Shown here: piece by piece, positions 9,601-17,640 of the stretch
How positions within the stretch are numbered: position 1 is the stretch's first letter
How the letters are laid out: the number at the start of each line of letters is the position of its first letter
Assembly: GCA_021324395.1 (NCBI GenBank)
Contig: JAJPJG010000021.1
Span: 53,087 to 117,086, forward strand
From: Spartobacteria bacterium
GTDB taxonomy: Bacteria; Verrucomicrobiota; Verrucomicrobiia; Chthoniobacterales; Chthoniobacteraceae
Direction of reading: 5' to 3'
Length of the DNA: 64,000 nucleotides
Made by a program: the position numbers and the translations under genes
Notes under the pieces: generated by a model
The model's database searches: none
Told to the model about the DNA's origin: nothing
What the model saw: only the letters and a program-made list of their open reading frames with translations

Positions 9601-11405
9601 GCAGCGCCGCTGCGAAGGAACGGCCCGACCGAATTGCCCTGATAACTGAACAACGATGGCAGTGTGACGTGATGAGGCTGCGTAAAGCCCGAAAACTCAT
9701 CAGGCAGGTCGAATTTGCCGTTGTGATTCGTGTCAGTGAATTTGCTCAGGATAATCGAGACGCCACCATTCGCGCCACCATCGGCAGAGGCGACCGCAAT
9801 ATCCGGACGACCATCTCCGTTGAAGTCGCCGACAGTGACTGCGGAGGGATTCACCGGCGCATTCAGAAAGGTCGGTTCGAGAGATTTGATCACGTTGCCG
9901 GATCCGTCCAAGGGAGGATTGCCTCCATTTGCATCCGTATAAAAACCGCCGAGTCCGTCTCCAAACATCACCACCAACTGATCCGGCTGCGAGTTTGTGT
10001 AAATCACGTCGCCAATGCCGTCGCCGTTAAAGTCGATACCGGAGACGGTGCCGATGTTCTCGGTGGAGCCGGTCGTCGGATCGTGCATCGTTCCGGTCAT
10101 GCTGAGGCCAACCGGGGTTTTAGCTTCCGGCGCTGTGAATTTACCAGTCGCGAGGCTCGCGCCATTTCCGCCTGCGGCGAACCCATTGCCGCCATTGCCG
10201 AGTTGGAGCGATAGTCCACCGAAGATATTCATCGTGCCGAGCACCGCGTTGCCGCCATTGCCGCCGCTGCCGGTAAGGCCCTGGCCGCCATCGCCGGAAA
10301 CAATGTGCACCTGGCTAGTGATTGAGCCAAGATCGGAGAAATTGAGAATGGATCCCCCAGCACCGCCGGTTAGACCGCGTCCGCCATTTCCAGCAATGAT
10401 GTCGTAGCCGCCGACGTCGCCGTTAATACGAACGTTCGAAATGTTGCCACCGGCACCGCCGAATCCGCCATCACCGGCATGCAAAGTTCCGAGGCTGAAA
10501 AGGACCGAGCCCGTAACATCGCCGGGGCCATTTTGCGCGTGGACGCCGTTGATGTCTCCACCCGAAGTGCCCGTTAGCGGCACAAACAGGGAGAGATTAC
10601 CCATGATGTCAAAAGTCTTCGAATCGGCGAGATTCAAGGTGTGCGAAACCGCGTGATTGGTGCCGAAGCTGAAAAATTCTCCCGATGCAGCAGTGCCGAC
10701 GAGAATCGAACCGATCTCTGGCTGCGAGTCGTAGTAAATATCGCCGCCGATATCGCCCGAGAATTTTGACGACTGGAGTCCTTTGCCCGCAATATCGATA
10801 ATCACGCCGCCGGTCCCATCCGCGGTGCCAACGCCGCCGCCTGCAAGAATATTTCCAAAAATCGAATAGCTGCTCAGTGCAAGGTGATTGTTCACCGCCG
10901 CAGTGAGGTCATTGTTATCCACCACGCCATCGCCGTTCACGTCGCCGACAGTGTTGACATCGAAATCATCCGTGGTGAGGGAACGCAGTGTGATTCGGTC
11001 GATGTGCGAATTGAGCAGCACTTTACCGTCGCCTTTAAGCACCGGATCGTTATTGCTCGGTTTTCCATCGGAATCGGAAAGCGTGCCGTCGGATTTCAAG
11101 TTCGTCACGATGTCACCATGGAGGTCAGTAAAGAGCGTCATCTGCAATCCGTTGCCTGCCGCGATGCCGGTGATTTCATTGAAATCGATTTGGCCGTTGC
11201 CGTTTAAATCTGTCGTGAACACGAGCGCTTTACCCGCCTCCACATGGACGAGATAAGCTCCGCCGACTGCAATGCCGGCGTGGGCCGTGCCCGCTTCCAA
11301 GAGGATTGGGCTGCCGACTGGCGCTTGAACAAAGTTGGTCAAAGCTGCCGGCGCGATGCGCGATTCGAGAACTTCGATTTGATTCGATTTAGGTTTGCGA
11401 GACAT
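6615..11405 (-). CDS. Giant glycine-rich LExRIAPA-motif surface protein with FG-GAP repeats
   Basis: This 1596-residue protein starts with ATG at 11405 and carries IEVLESRIAPA at residues 10-20 in place of an ordinary signal peptide. An N-terminal domain (to about 170) has two EF-hand-like or dockerin-like calcium loops (DLNGNGQIDFNE and DVNGDGVVDNND). Long glycine-rich stretches with GGNGG/GGxGG spacing follow. The middle third contains FG-GAP/VCBS-type repeats (VTVGDFNGDGRPDIAVAS, LAAGDFNGDGVTDLAVV), then glycine-rich repeats resume to about residue 1500. The C-terminus shares a PLxGxLIDG...VVP pattern with the neighbouring protein. It is most likely a secreted calcium-binding surface or matrix protein. 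It precedes the exporter genes on the same strand, and I infer it is their cargo. The specific function is unknown. Confidence 0.85.
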   Translation of the reverse strand: MSRKPKSNQIEVLESRIAPAALTNFVQAPVGSPILLEAGTAHAGIAVGGAYLVHVEAGKALVFTTDLNGNGQIDFNEITGIAAGNGLQMTLFTDLHGDIVTNLKSDGTLSDSDGKPSNNDPVLKGDGKVLLNSHIDRITLRSLTTDDFDVNTVGDVNGDGVVDNNDLTAAVNNHLALSSYSIFGNILAGGGVGTADGTGGVIIDIAGKGLQSSKFSGDIGGDIYYDSQPEIGSILVGTAASGEFFSFGTNHAVSHTLNLADSKTFDIMGNLSLFVPLTGTSGGDINGVHAQNGPGDVTGSVLFSLGTLHAGDGGFGGAGGNISNVRINGDVGGYDIIAGNGGRGLTGGAGGSILNFSDLGSITSQVHIVSGDGGQGLTGSGGNGGNAVLGTMNIFGGLSLQLGNGGNGFAAGGNGASLATGKFTAPEAKTPVGLSMTGTMHDPTTGSTENIGTVSGIDFNGDGIGDVIYTNSQPDQLVVMFGDGLGGFYTDANGGNPPLDGSGNVIKSLEPTFLNAPVNPSAVTVGDFNGDGRPDIAVASADGGANGGVSIILSKFTDTNHNGKFDLPDEFSGFTQPHHVTLPSLFSYQGNSVGPFLRSGAAITALAAGDFNGDGVTDLAVVADYTTPVTHVIEHTVVVLAGDPQVVGTADFGSGPLPVTPGTFFADFGTALAPQVPFFMLGVASAAPLLKATHLQTSDNHDVIVAARVGDDHLTIVDDYAQSPANPTPTATQLVATSIGLGDVDTNRAVGGDKISPTAAHVLDFTVLDLSSGANPSDGNADFAVLTSAPKNFLVILQGNGTGGAAVVSGTGDQAGIALVGGGSVGLSPNSDLRRIVTTDADGDGQMNDVAIYDISTLPTPPNVVELNLTNGTAFGNNGTFGGATVFAETPFPTVSLPKNNNIVAFDSYRPDLGDPTVFAYGNIDPTNTFPQPDWNFTSSNLSVLDFGELTNNGFFFNAGNGGNAVVGTGGNGGHFGGPLTITNGVVTPSLSFQFPLDVAFGGGNGIIITGGIGGNGFKSGGAGGGITGVEVTYSSASFYSSVQMIGGVGGNGIAGSGGNGGTISNNVIATGELFQGGNGGNGTFGGNGGSVIGNGVKGFYDTQDLVIAVHGGDGGGGIKSGGSGGSILNFSSLFIPLNGGESGSLDFSGGIGGNAVSGAGGHGGSVVNSSPSTVTNNLAGPISVIAGAGGKGFSGGGGGSITNFINKPTSQGIIPTIVTLISGDGGGGIGGNGGAGGDISSATADGKAFDSDLSQSLINRIIAGNGGDSFGANGGSGGNVNSVTSTATRGAAVAAAGAGGFGLLNGGLGGSVNSSEINASLPTGEKVLIVGGKGGDVYGFLANDQTDIVQVDRSFGGKAAVGGNGGSINSYLQRGSIATRVDLIAGNGGSTLNYGTSQDIAKDVHVGKGGSITNAQLEGSIGNIDPSVPIKAYNDTTGDYHVDITMATFIHQVALGATDPLDPAAIQGLTDANGNVGIIAGAAGRVKNDQPATPGINGSVNGLTTRNIMSMVAGGIDRIAAVQSASNINLTLLNGDKGTDKAPTNSFDYYDAQGNVVHSSTPSAVPLGGALIDGYIVTATEIPGLPPGNRVVVPA
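11346..11378 (-). other. N-terminal LExRIAPA motif, copy 1
   Basis: This stretch encodes IEVLESRIAPA, residues 10-20 of the 1596-residue protein. The same element appears at the same distance from the start in two other large proteins of this window. It resembles the LEPRxLL-type motif known at the N-termini of very large planctomycete and verrucomicrobial proteins. Confidence 0.8.
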
Positions 11406-11419
11406 ACAGGGGGATTTGG

Positions 11420-14400
11420 TTAAACGTTGTAATCAAGAAGACCGGAGGGGACGCTGGCGCTGATCGGCACTACGACGGCCCCCGGTGTGAAGTTGCGATT
11501 GGTGGTTAAAGTGATTGCGGCAATTAAGCCATCGAGCGGTGTGTCGATGCCCGGATCGAATTGTCCGTTGCTGTTTACATCGGTCCATCGGAACTGCGCG
11601 GAATTCGCAGCGCTCGGATCGTGTGAAGCACCCACCAAATTTGCGGTGGCATAGCTCACGGTATCGTAGCTCTGCAGGGTCGGATCGCCTTGATACGGAT
11701 TGGCTACGCCTGCGCCGGTTAAAGTCGTGCGATTGAATCCGTCGAGAATAATGTGATCGACTTTCGTGACGAGTTGCGGAGAAGCAGCTTTGCCCGCGAC
11801 GATCGCGGAGATCGCATCGGCTACGACATTCGTTACATTTCCCGCCGCGCCCGCAGTTGTTCCGGCGCCGCCCACGCCTGCGAACAAACCGCCCATCGTT
11901 GCATAACCGTAGTTTTGGCCTGAGCGGACGCCGATGTCGTGATTAGTCACAATAATCGAGTCGAGCGAGCCGCCGAGACCACCGGTTTTTGAGGCATCGC
12001 CACCATCGCCTGCCGCGATGCTGCGCAGGATCACGCCCGGATCCACGCCATCGCCGGTGCTCGTATCAAAGCCCTTGAATTTAAAATCGCGCACATCGCC
12101 GCCTTTGCTGCCTTTGGACGCGGAAGCCGCATCGCCGCCATCGCCGGCTTGAGCCGTGAACACGACGCCAGCACTGCCGCCGCCTAAAATGCTGACGTTG
12201 GTAATCGAGCCTCCGCTTGCGCCTTTGGTTGCGACTCCGCCACCGGTTCCAGCGGTAAATGTGGTGGTGCCGGAATCGCCGATGTAGCCTGTCAGTCCGG
12301 TGATGGAACCGCCCTGGCCGGCAAAAGTGCCGCTGCCGGAGCCATTGCCCGCAGTGACGATAACGGTGCCGGTTGGCTCGAAGCCAATCGTTCCGCCCGA
12401 GTAGCCAATCGTGGTCAGATTGCCTCCGGCGCCGCCGATATTGCCGTTGCCGGCCAAAATGGTGATGTTCGTTTCGCCTAGAACGTTGGAATTTAAGATA
12501 TCCCCGCCTTTACCGGATTTTGTGCCGGCGGATCCCGCATCGCCTGCGCGCAGAATGGCCGCGCTGTTCACTGCGTCAATGCTGGTGTTCGTTATCGATC
12601 CGCCCTGTCCGGCGGCACCACCCGTGACGCCTGTCGCACCGGCTCCGCCTGTGCCGTAGGCGTTGCTTAAGTTATCCTGATTGATGAAAACAGAACCGTC
12701 GGCGATCACGTTTACAGTCGCGATGTTTCCACCGGCGCCACCGCTGCCTTTGCTGCCCGTCGCTACACCGCCGTTGCCCGCCAGCGCGATTGCGTTCGTG
12801 TTGCCGCCGTTAAATGTTCCCGAAGTCAAAAGCGACACGTTCGAGAAGCTGCCGCCTTTGCCTGCATTGCCAGCACTCGCATCTCCGCCTTTGCCTGCGG
12901 TGGCGGAAATATTCACATCGAGTGCCGAGAAACTGAACGAGCTGATGTCGCCGCCAGCGCCGCCTGTTTTGGTGCCATTCCCGCCGACGCCGGAACGCAC
13001 AACGAGGCTGCCTTCACCAGCGCCAGTATGCGTATCTGTGACGATGACATCTTTCACCGCTCCACCGGCTGCGCCAGTGCCGCCGGTGCCAGCGCCGCCA
13101 TTTGCATGCGTGCCGCTGTTAATAATCAAGCCGCGCACATCTGCATCGGCAAGATTGGTGTCGATGAAATCCGCGTCGAAAATTCGCACAGTCGTGATGG
13201 CGCCGCCCTTGGCACCGTTGCCACTGGTTGCGCTCCCACCGAGGCCTGCGTTTAACGACGCATAGGTGTCGAGAACGCCCGGAGGCGTATCCTTTCCACC
13301 GACCGTGATGGATTTCAGCGAACCGCCCGCGCCGGCCGTTTTAAAGCCATCTTGACCATCTCCGGCATCCACCTGAACTTCAAATCCGATGAGAGAAATG
13401 CCTGTGTCGGAACCACCTGCGCCGCCGTTTCCAGCAGCGGTGGCCGTGCCGCCGTTACCCGCGAGCACGTGAATATCCGATGTTTGCGCTTCCGCAGCAG
13501 GATTCAAATTGCGCGCATCAAAGGTAGTGATCGATCCGCCCGCGCCGCCCTTGCCGCCATCTACAGTGCTAGCTCCCCCCGCACCTGCTTGTGCGAGAAT
13601 TTCGTCCGTGGGAGCTGCATTGTCCGGAGTCGCGGCGACTACTTTCGATGTAAAGATACCGCCAGCAGCGCCCCCGCTCTTGCCGGAACCGCCGTCACCG
13701 GCCTTGAGGTAAATATTGTCACGCAAAAAATTGTCGTTTTGAACCGCCGTCGTGCCCTTTTGCTTATAGCCGACAAAAACGTTTGTTAACTTTCCACCCG
13801 CACCGCCGTTGGACTTGCTGCCAGCAAACGCATCTCCGCCTTTCCCGCCAAAAATATCGACTACACTATTGTCGGTGGAATCGGCCGCACTCGCGCCAGG
13901 ACCGTTGATGAAAATGTTCGTCAAAGCACCGCCCGCACCGCCTACTGTTTTCACGGCATTCCCACTGCCACCTACGCCCGCTTGCAAAGTGAAGCCGTCC
14001 GTGTCGGTGGTCAGCGTGATATTGGAAAGTGATCCGCCGACTGCTCCGGCGCCACCGTCTCCAGATTGGATTTTATTTGTGATCGAGCCAACGATGACAT
14101 TGGCAATATTTTGTCCTTTTGCGCCGTCTGCCGCTCCGACGACCAGCGTCTGTCCGCCGCCCGCTTTGGCCGACGTGTTAAAATCATAGGTGTAACCATT
14201 GGCGGCATTGCCGGTCAGGATTGATTTCACGTCGCCGACGACTTGCGCTTTATTGATCGCGCCACCGGCAATAATGCTGCCGTTCACGCTACCGCCGGTA
14301 ACGGCGACGCTCGTGATGGCTTGCAGGTTGGAAACGAGATCCGTCGCGTGGATCGTGCCATCGTCGGCGAGATTGGTGACAATGTCGCCGTTAACCGAAC

Positions 14401-14770
14401 CAGCAACCGTTATCGAACTGTTTTTGCCGAGCGACAAACCGGAAAGCTCGTTTCCCTGCACCTTCGTGTCGCCGTCATCGACAAAAAACGCAACGGCAGT
14501 GCCTGTTTTAATACTTATAAAATCTTTGTAGCCGGAACCCGGGTTGAATAACTCGATTTTATCGCCTGCAAGAAGTTTAACGAAATAGGTGTTAGAACTC
14601 GGACCGAGCACCGCCAGCGTATTTGCATTGGAATCCGTTGCCGCAAAGGGAGCATCGGTGTATTTCGTGTCGCCCCCTGAGGGATTGCCGACAAAAATGG
14701 TAGCTGGAGCGATGCGTGCTTCGAGCGGTTCGATGAGCGGGGAGTGGGGGCGCATGGTGGGAGGATACAT
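11420..14770 (-). CDS. Giant glycine-rich LExRIAPA-motif surface protein, paralogue
   Basis: I place the start at ATG 14770, giving 1116 residues (MYPPTMRPHSPLIEPLEAR...), or at ATG 14755. The open frame continues upstream to 14929, but that extension has no domain and would bury the motif. IEPLEARIAPA lies at residues 13-23. The next region matches its neighbour (NGDIVTNLADDGTIHATD against HGDIVTNLKSDGTLSDSD), which shows common ancestry. The body is about 35 glycine-rich segments of the type GGxGGxxTxxxxxG, likely parallel beta coils. It lacks the FG-GAP block. The C-terminus has FRWTDVNSNGQFDPGIDTPLDG, a calcium-type loop. It lies 14 bases upstream of the 1596-residue gene and probably starts the whole export transcript. 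The leader at 14771-15036 is A/T-rich and no clear ribosome binding site was found. Confidence 0.82.
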   Translation of the reverse strand: MYPPTMRPHSPLIEPLEARIAPATIFVGNPSGGDTKYTDAPFAATDSNANTLAVLGPSSNTYFVKLLAGDKIELFNPGSGYKDFISIKTGTAVAFFVDDGDTKVQGNELSGLSLGKNSSITVAGSVNGDIVTNLADDGTIHATDLVSNLQAITSVAVTGGSVNGSIIAGGAINKAQVVGDVKSILTGNAANGYTYDFNTSAKAGGGQTLVVGAADGAKGQNIANVIVGSITNKIQSGDGGAGAVGGSLSNITLTTDTDGFTLQAGVGGSGNAVKTVGGAGGALTNIFINGPGASAADSTDNSVVDIFGGKGGDAFAGSKSNGGAGGKLTNVFVGYKQKGTTAVQNDNFLRDNIYLKAGDGGSGKSGGAAGGIFTSKVVAATPDNAAPTDEILAQAGAGGASTVDGGKGGAGGSITTFDARNLNPAAEAQTSDIHVLAGNGGTATAAGNGGAGGSDTGISLIGFEVQVDAGDGQDGFKTAGAGGSLKSITVGGKDTPPGVLDTYASLNAGLGGSATSGNGAKGGAITTVRIFDADFIDTNLADADVRGLIINSGTHANGGAGTGGTGAAGGAVKDVIVTDTHTGAGEGSLVVRSGVGGNGTKTGGAGGDISSFSFSALDVNISATAGKGGDASAGNAGKGGSFSNVSLLTSGTFNGGNTNAIALAGNGGVATGSKGSGGAGGNIATVNVIADGSVFINQDNLSNAYGTGGAGATGVTGGAAGQGGSITNTSIDAVNSAAILRAGDAGSAGTKSGKGGDILNSNVLGETNITILAGNGNIGGAGGNLTTIGYSGGTIGFEPTGTVIVTAGNGSGSGTFAGQGGSITGLTGYIGDSGTTTFTAGTGGGVATKGASGGSITNVSILGGGSAGVVFTAQAGDGGDAASASKGSKGGDVRDFKFKGFDTSTGDGVDPGVILRSIAAGDGGDASKTGGLGGSLDSIIVTNHDIGVRSGQNYGYATMGGLFAGVGGAGTTAGAAGNVTNVVADAISAIVAGKAASPQLVTKVDHIILDGFNRTTLTGAGVANPYQGDPTLQSYDTVSYATANLVGASHDPSAANSAQFRWTDVNSNGQFDPGIDTPLDGLIAAITLTTNRNFTPGAVVVPISASVPSGLLDYNV
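14702..14734 (-). other. N-terminal LExRIAPA motif, copy 2
   Basis: This stretch encodes IEPLEARIAPA, residues 13-23 of the 1116-residue protein. It is identical to copy 3 over LEARIAPA and differs from copy 1 at one position of that core (Ser in place of Ala). Confidence 0.8.
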
Positions 14771-15036
14771 AAACGCGAAAGTGTTAAATGCAAAAATTTT
14801 TTTCTTGACTAATTTACAAGCGATTACAGTTGAAAGAGAAAGACGTAAAAATTTTGTTGGGACTATTAAAAGGCGATGCCGATTACAACCCCGCCAAAGC
14901 GCTTTTGGCGCAAAAATTTCACCAGCCATTCAAAAACAGCGGCGCCATTTGGCAAAGGGCACGCTTTTTCTTCCACGACTTCGGACAAAAGTAAAGCGCG
15001 GCTTGCATTAGTTCTGCACGCGCTGGCAATTGCATT

Positions 15037-15870
15037 TCACAAAAGAAAAGATAGCGCTTCACGAAATGACGGGAATCGAGGCTCCCAGCCTACCGCGCGG
15101 AGTTTTGCATTGCTTACTCGTTTGTTGGTCCACCCGCGTTTGCGATGTGTGTTGATTGCACCGCGCGGAGGCAGCGGCTTTTTAAAATGCGCGGCGAGCC
15201 ATTCGTAAATTTCCGATTGGGTGAGTGGAGTATCGTCGACGACATTGTAGACGCCGGTCTTGGCGCGATTTTGGATGAGAAAAAAAAGTGCGCTCGCTGC
15301 ATCATCCGCATGGATTTGGTTGATGTAACGTTGGCCGTCTCCTTCGATCACAGCGTGGCCTTCGAGAAATTTTTGCAACAGCACCGAACGCCCCGGCCCG
15401 TAAATTCCAGCGAGACGCGCGACTATTCCACCTTGAGCGAGAACGAACGTCTCCGTTTCACGCAAAATGCGGCCAGTCTCGCGCTGCGGTTCGGCGGGCG
15501 AATCTTCGGTGACCCACTCGCCATTTCTCTGCGCATAAACGGATGTGCTGCTGACGAAGATCGCGCTGCGAGGCTGCAAAATTTCCAGCGCGTTTTGCAT
15601 TCCGTTAAAATAAAGGCTCCGGTAAACGTCCGCATCGCCGCGTCCGGAACTGACAGCGCTGATCGCCACGTCCGCATTTTGCAAAATACTCGCTTCAGCA
15701 AGCGCTACGCGATCCGTGATATCGCACGCAATTGCGCGAAACGATTCATTCGCCAGCCCACGCGCAGCTTCCCGCGAATGAGTTACGCCGATCACTTCCC
15801 AATCCGCGTGCGCAAACAAACGCGCGAGCCGCGCGCCGACAAAGCCGCAGCCGAGAACGACTGCTTTCAT
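15037..15870 (-). CDS. NAD(P)-dependent SDR/epimerase-family protein
   Basis: The start chosen is ATG 15870 (MKAVVLGCGFVGARLARLF), which puts the Rossmann glycine motif GCGFVG at residues 7-12. The longer frame to 16014 lies inside the Nudix gene and is rejected. The 277-residue protein resembles the extended SDR group that includes E. coli YeeZ: it has the early Asp of the Rossmann fold (CDITD), an SSTSVYA segment with the catalytic-type Ser and Tyr, and a C-terminal substrate lobe (YNVVDDTPLTQSEIYEWL). The start overlaps the Nudix stop by 4 bases (ATGA), so the two are translationally coupled. The substrate is unknown. Confidence 0.85.
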   Translation of the reverse strand: MKAVVLGCGFVGARLARLFAHADWEVIGVTHSREAARGLANESFRAIACDITDRVALAEASILQNADVAISAVSSGRGDADVYRSLYFNGMQNALEILQPRSAIFVSSTSVYAQRNGEWVTEDSPAEPQRETGRILRETETFVLAQGGIVARLAGIYGPGRSVLLQKFLEGHAVIEGDGQRYINQIHADDAASALFFLIQNRAKTGVYNVVDDTPLTQSEIYEWLAAHFKKPLPPRGAINTHRKRGWTNKRVSNAKLRAVGWEPRFPSFREALSFLL

Positions 15871-16373
15871 GAATGCACGGTGTGGCCGTGATCGAGAAAC
15901 TCCGTTACGATTTCGATCTCGCGCGATTTCATTTCCTCGCCGTCGAATAGGAAGTAGCCGACGAACGGCTTGCCTTCGAGCAGCAGCGGCAGCCAGTGCC
16001 GGTCGTCCTCCCACATCTCATCGTAAGGAACGGCATCGCGTGAGATCCAAAATGGCGTGGCTTCGTCGGTCTCGATCGGTTCGCCTTCGCAATCGAACGC
16101 CAGAAAAACCGTGCAGTGCAGGCTGTAGCCATCGACAAACTGGAAATGCAACTCGCCGCGCTTTTCCGGATTGATCGGCGTGAGCCCGACCTCCTCGCGC
16201 GCCTCGCGGATCGCCGATTGATAAGCCGTTTCATTCGGTTCGATGCGACCGCCCGGCGCGTTAATTTTTCCCGCGCCGAGTCCGCGCTTTTTACGGATCA
16301 ACAAAAGTTGATCATTCTTTAAAATGAAGCAAAGATTCGCGCACTCGCGCGGCGTCCAGTTTTTCCAGTCCAT
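15867..16373 (-). CDS. Nudix hydrolase, MutT/MTH1-like
   Basis: This 168-residue protein has a full Nudix box, GGRIEPNETAYQSAI followed by REAREEVGL, matching GX5EX7REUXEEXGU. The box sits at about residues 41-63, as in small MutT/MTH1-type nucleoside diphosphatases. The C-terminal region with WEDDRHWLPLLLEGKPF resembles the 8-oxo-dGTP diphosphatase subgroup. Its likely reaction is hydrolysis of oxidised or damaged nucleoside triphosphates, but substrates cannot be read from sequence. It is coupled with the SDR gene downstream. An AT-rich inverted repeat separates it from the divergent DUF423 gene. Confidence 0.9.
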   Translation of the reverse strand: MDWKNWTPRECANLCFILKNDQLLLIRKKRGLGAGKINAPGGRIEPNETAYQSAIREAREEVGLTPINPEKRGELHFQFVDGYSLHCTVFLAFDCEGEPIETDEATPFWISRDAVPYDEMWEDDRHWLPLLLEGKPFVGYFLFDGEEMKSREIEIVTEFLDHGHTVHS

Positions 16374-16381
16374 CGGTTTTT

Positions 16382-16458
16382 GATTTTAGATTTTAAATTT
16401 TGGAATTGGATGGCTTCGGCGACGCTGCTTTTAAATCCAAAATCCAAAATCCAAAATC
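16382..16458. repeat. AT-rich 23-nt inverted repeat with heptameric tandem units
   Basis: The arms 16382-16404 and 16436-16458 are inverted copies matching at 20 of 23 positions, separated by 31 bases. The right arm consists of three TCCAAAA heptamers in tandem. It lies between the divergent Nudix and DUF423 genes. It may form a hairpin or belong to an interspersed short repeat family. Confidence 0.65.
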
Positions 16459-16461
16459 AAA

Positions 16462-16815
16462 ATGAACAGCACCTCAGCTTTTCGCATCGCAGCCATGTTC
16501 GGTTTTCTCGCCGTCGCGCTCGGCGCATTCGGCGCACATGCGCTGAAGGACGCGCTCGCGGCACGCGGGCTTACGAATGTTTGGGAGAAAGCGGCGCTCT
16601 ATCACATCGTGCACGCGGTCGTGTTGCTCGTGCTCGCTTCGCGCAATCCGCTGCCGACGCTCGCGTTTATTTTGTTCAGCGCGGGAATCGTGATTTTCAG
16701 CGGGAGCCTTTATTTACTGGCCTTCACGGGCATTCGCTGGCTCGGCGCGATGACGCCGCTCGGCGGGTTGAGTCTGCTTGCGGCGTGGTTGACGCTAGTG
16801 CTGCGCGCCCGGTGA
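16462..16815 (+). CDS. DUF423 family small membrane protein
   Basis: This 117-residue protein has four hydrophobic segments and the DUF423 signature near the N-terminus: GFLAVALGAFGAHALKDALA, then a conserved His-containing helix (ALYHIVHAVVLLVLA). A Gly-rich central helix (FSAGIVIFSGSLYLLAFTG) and a PLGGLSLLAAWL end follow. The length matches the family (E. coli YgdD and relatives, about 120-130 residues). The family sits in the inner membrane and has no established function. Its last 21 bases overlap the end of the convergent TPR gene. Confidence 0.9.
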   Translation: MNSTSAFRIAAMFGFLAVALGAFGAHALKDALAARGLTNVWEKAALYHIVHAVVLLVLASRNPLPTLAFILFSAGIVIFSGSLYLLAFTGIRWLGAMTPLGGLSLLAAWLTLVLRAR

Positions 16816-17562
16816 CGGAAAACTTGTGGCGAGCGCCGCCTTTGCCTCGACCTGCGCTTTTTCGTCTTCGGCGTTTAGCGCCGGCAGCGCGAGGATCGTT
16901 TCCCATTCTTTTTGCGCGAGATCACGTTTGCCCATTATTGTATAAACATTCGCAAGTTGCTGATGATGGAGGATTCGCTGCGGCGCGAGTTCGATTGCTT
17001 TTTGAAAATTGCGCACGGCTTCTTCGTTTGAAGCTTCCGGCACGCCGCCGTAAATGACGCGCGCCATGAATTTCATTAGACGGCTCAGATTTGCCACGCG
17101 GCAATTCCAGACTCCGAGCACGTGATACGCGTAATCCTCGTGCGGATCGAGCGCCGCGGCTTTTTCCGCCTCGGCTTTTACGTAGCGCGAATACTCGATC
17201 TTCGTTCTGTTGTTTTCAAAATCGGTGAGTCGCCCGTAAGCGATCGCAAGCGAAAGATGCGCCTTCGCATTTTGCTGAGCGAGCGCGACGGCGCGCTGCG
17301 CGTGATCGAGCGACGACCGCGCGAGCTGCTGCGCCTCGGCGGGGGATTTCGCGTTGGCAATCAAATCGCTTTCCTGCTGTGCGATTCGCAGAAGCACGTC
17401 GATGCTGTTCGGCTCGATTTTTTCCGCCGCCTGAAAATGCGCGAGCGCCGCGCGGAGATTGTGCTGGCTTACTTCCGCGTCACCTTGCTGGAGCAATGTC
17501 GCGAGTTGCGGATCGGCGGCGAATGCAGAGATACAAAAAAATGTGAGCGCGAACCAACGCAT
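16795..17562 (-). CDS. Secreted TPR-repeat protein
   Basis: This 255-residue protein starts with a signal peptide (MRWFALTFFCISAFAADP). TPR-like helix pairs follow, with about four repeats: one near 25-60 (LRAALAHFQAAEKIEPNS), one near 90-125, one near 175-210 (AVRNFQKAIELAPQRILHH), and one near 205-240 (ANVYTIMGKRDLAQKEW). It probably works as a periplasmic or envelope scaffold. Proteins of this shape are common in Verrucomicrobiota, but no partner can be named. It converges on the DUF423 gene with a 21-base overlap. Confidence 0.82.
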   Translation of the reverse strand: MRWFALTFFCISAFAADPQLATLLQQGDAEVSQHNLRAALAHFQAAEKIEPNSIDVLLRIAQQESDLIANAKSPAEAQQLARSSLDHAQRAVALAQQNAKAHLSLAIAYGRLTDFENNRTKIEYSRYVKAEAEKAAALDPHEDYAYHVLGVWNCRVANLSRLMKFMARVIYGGVPEASNEEAVRNFQKAIELAPQRILHHQQLANVYTIMGKRDLAQKEWETILALPALNAEDEKAQVEAKAALATSFPSPGAQH

Positions 17563-17640
17563 GCGACCTGCACTTACACATTCACTTTCACTGATTCAAT
17601 CGGATTGATGGAATGAAAAAAGCCGGGTATTGCCGATGTT

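Noticed and set aside
6615..14770. Relationship to mycobacterial PE_PGRS proteins
   Set aside because: Only the GGxGG bias is shared; the N-terminus lacks a PE domain and the organism context is different.
14771..14929. Longer N-terminus for the 1116-residue LExRIAPA protein
   Set aside because: The added 53 residues have no signal or domain, and the motif lies 10-20 residues from the start in its two counterparts.
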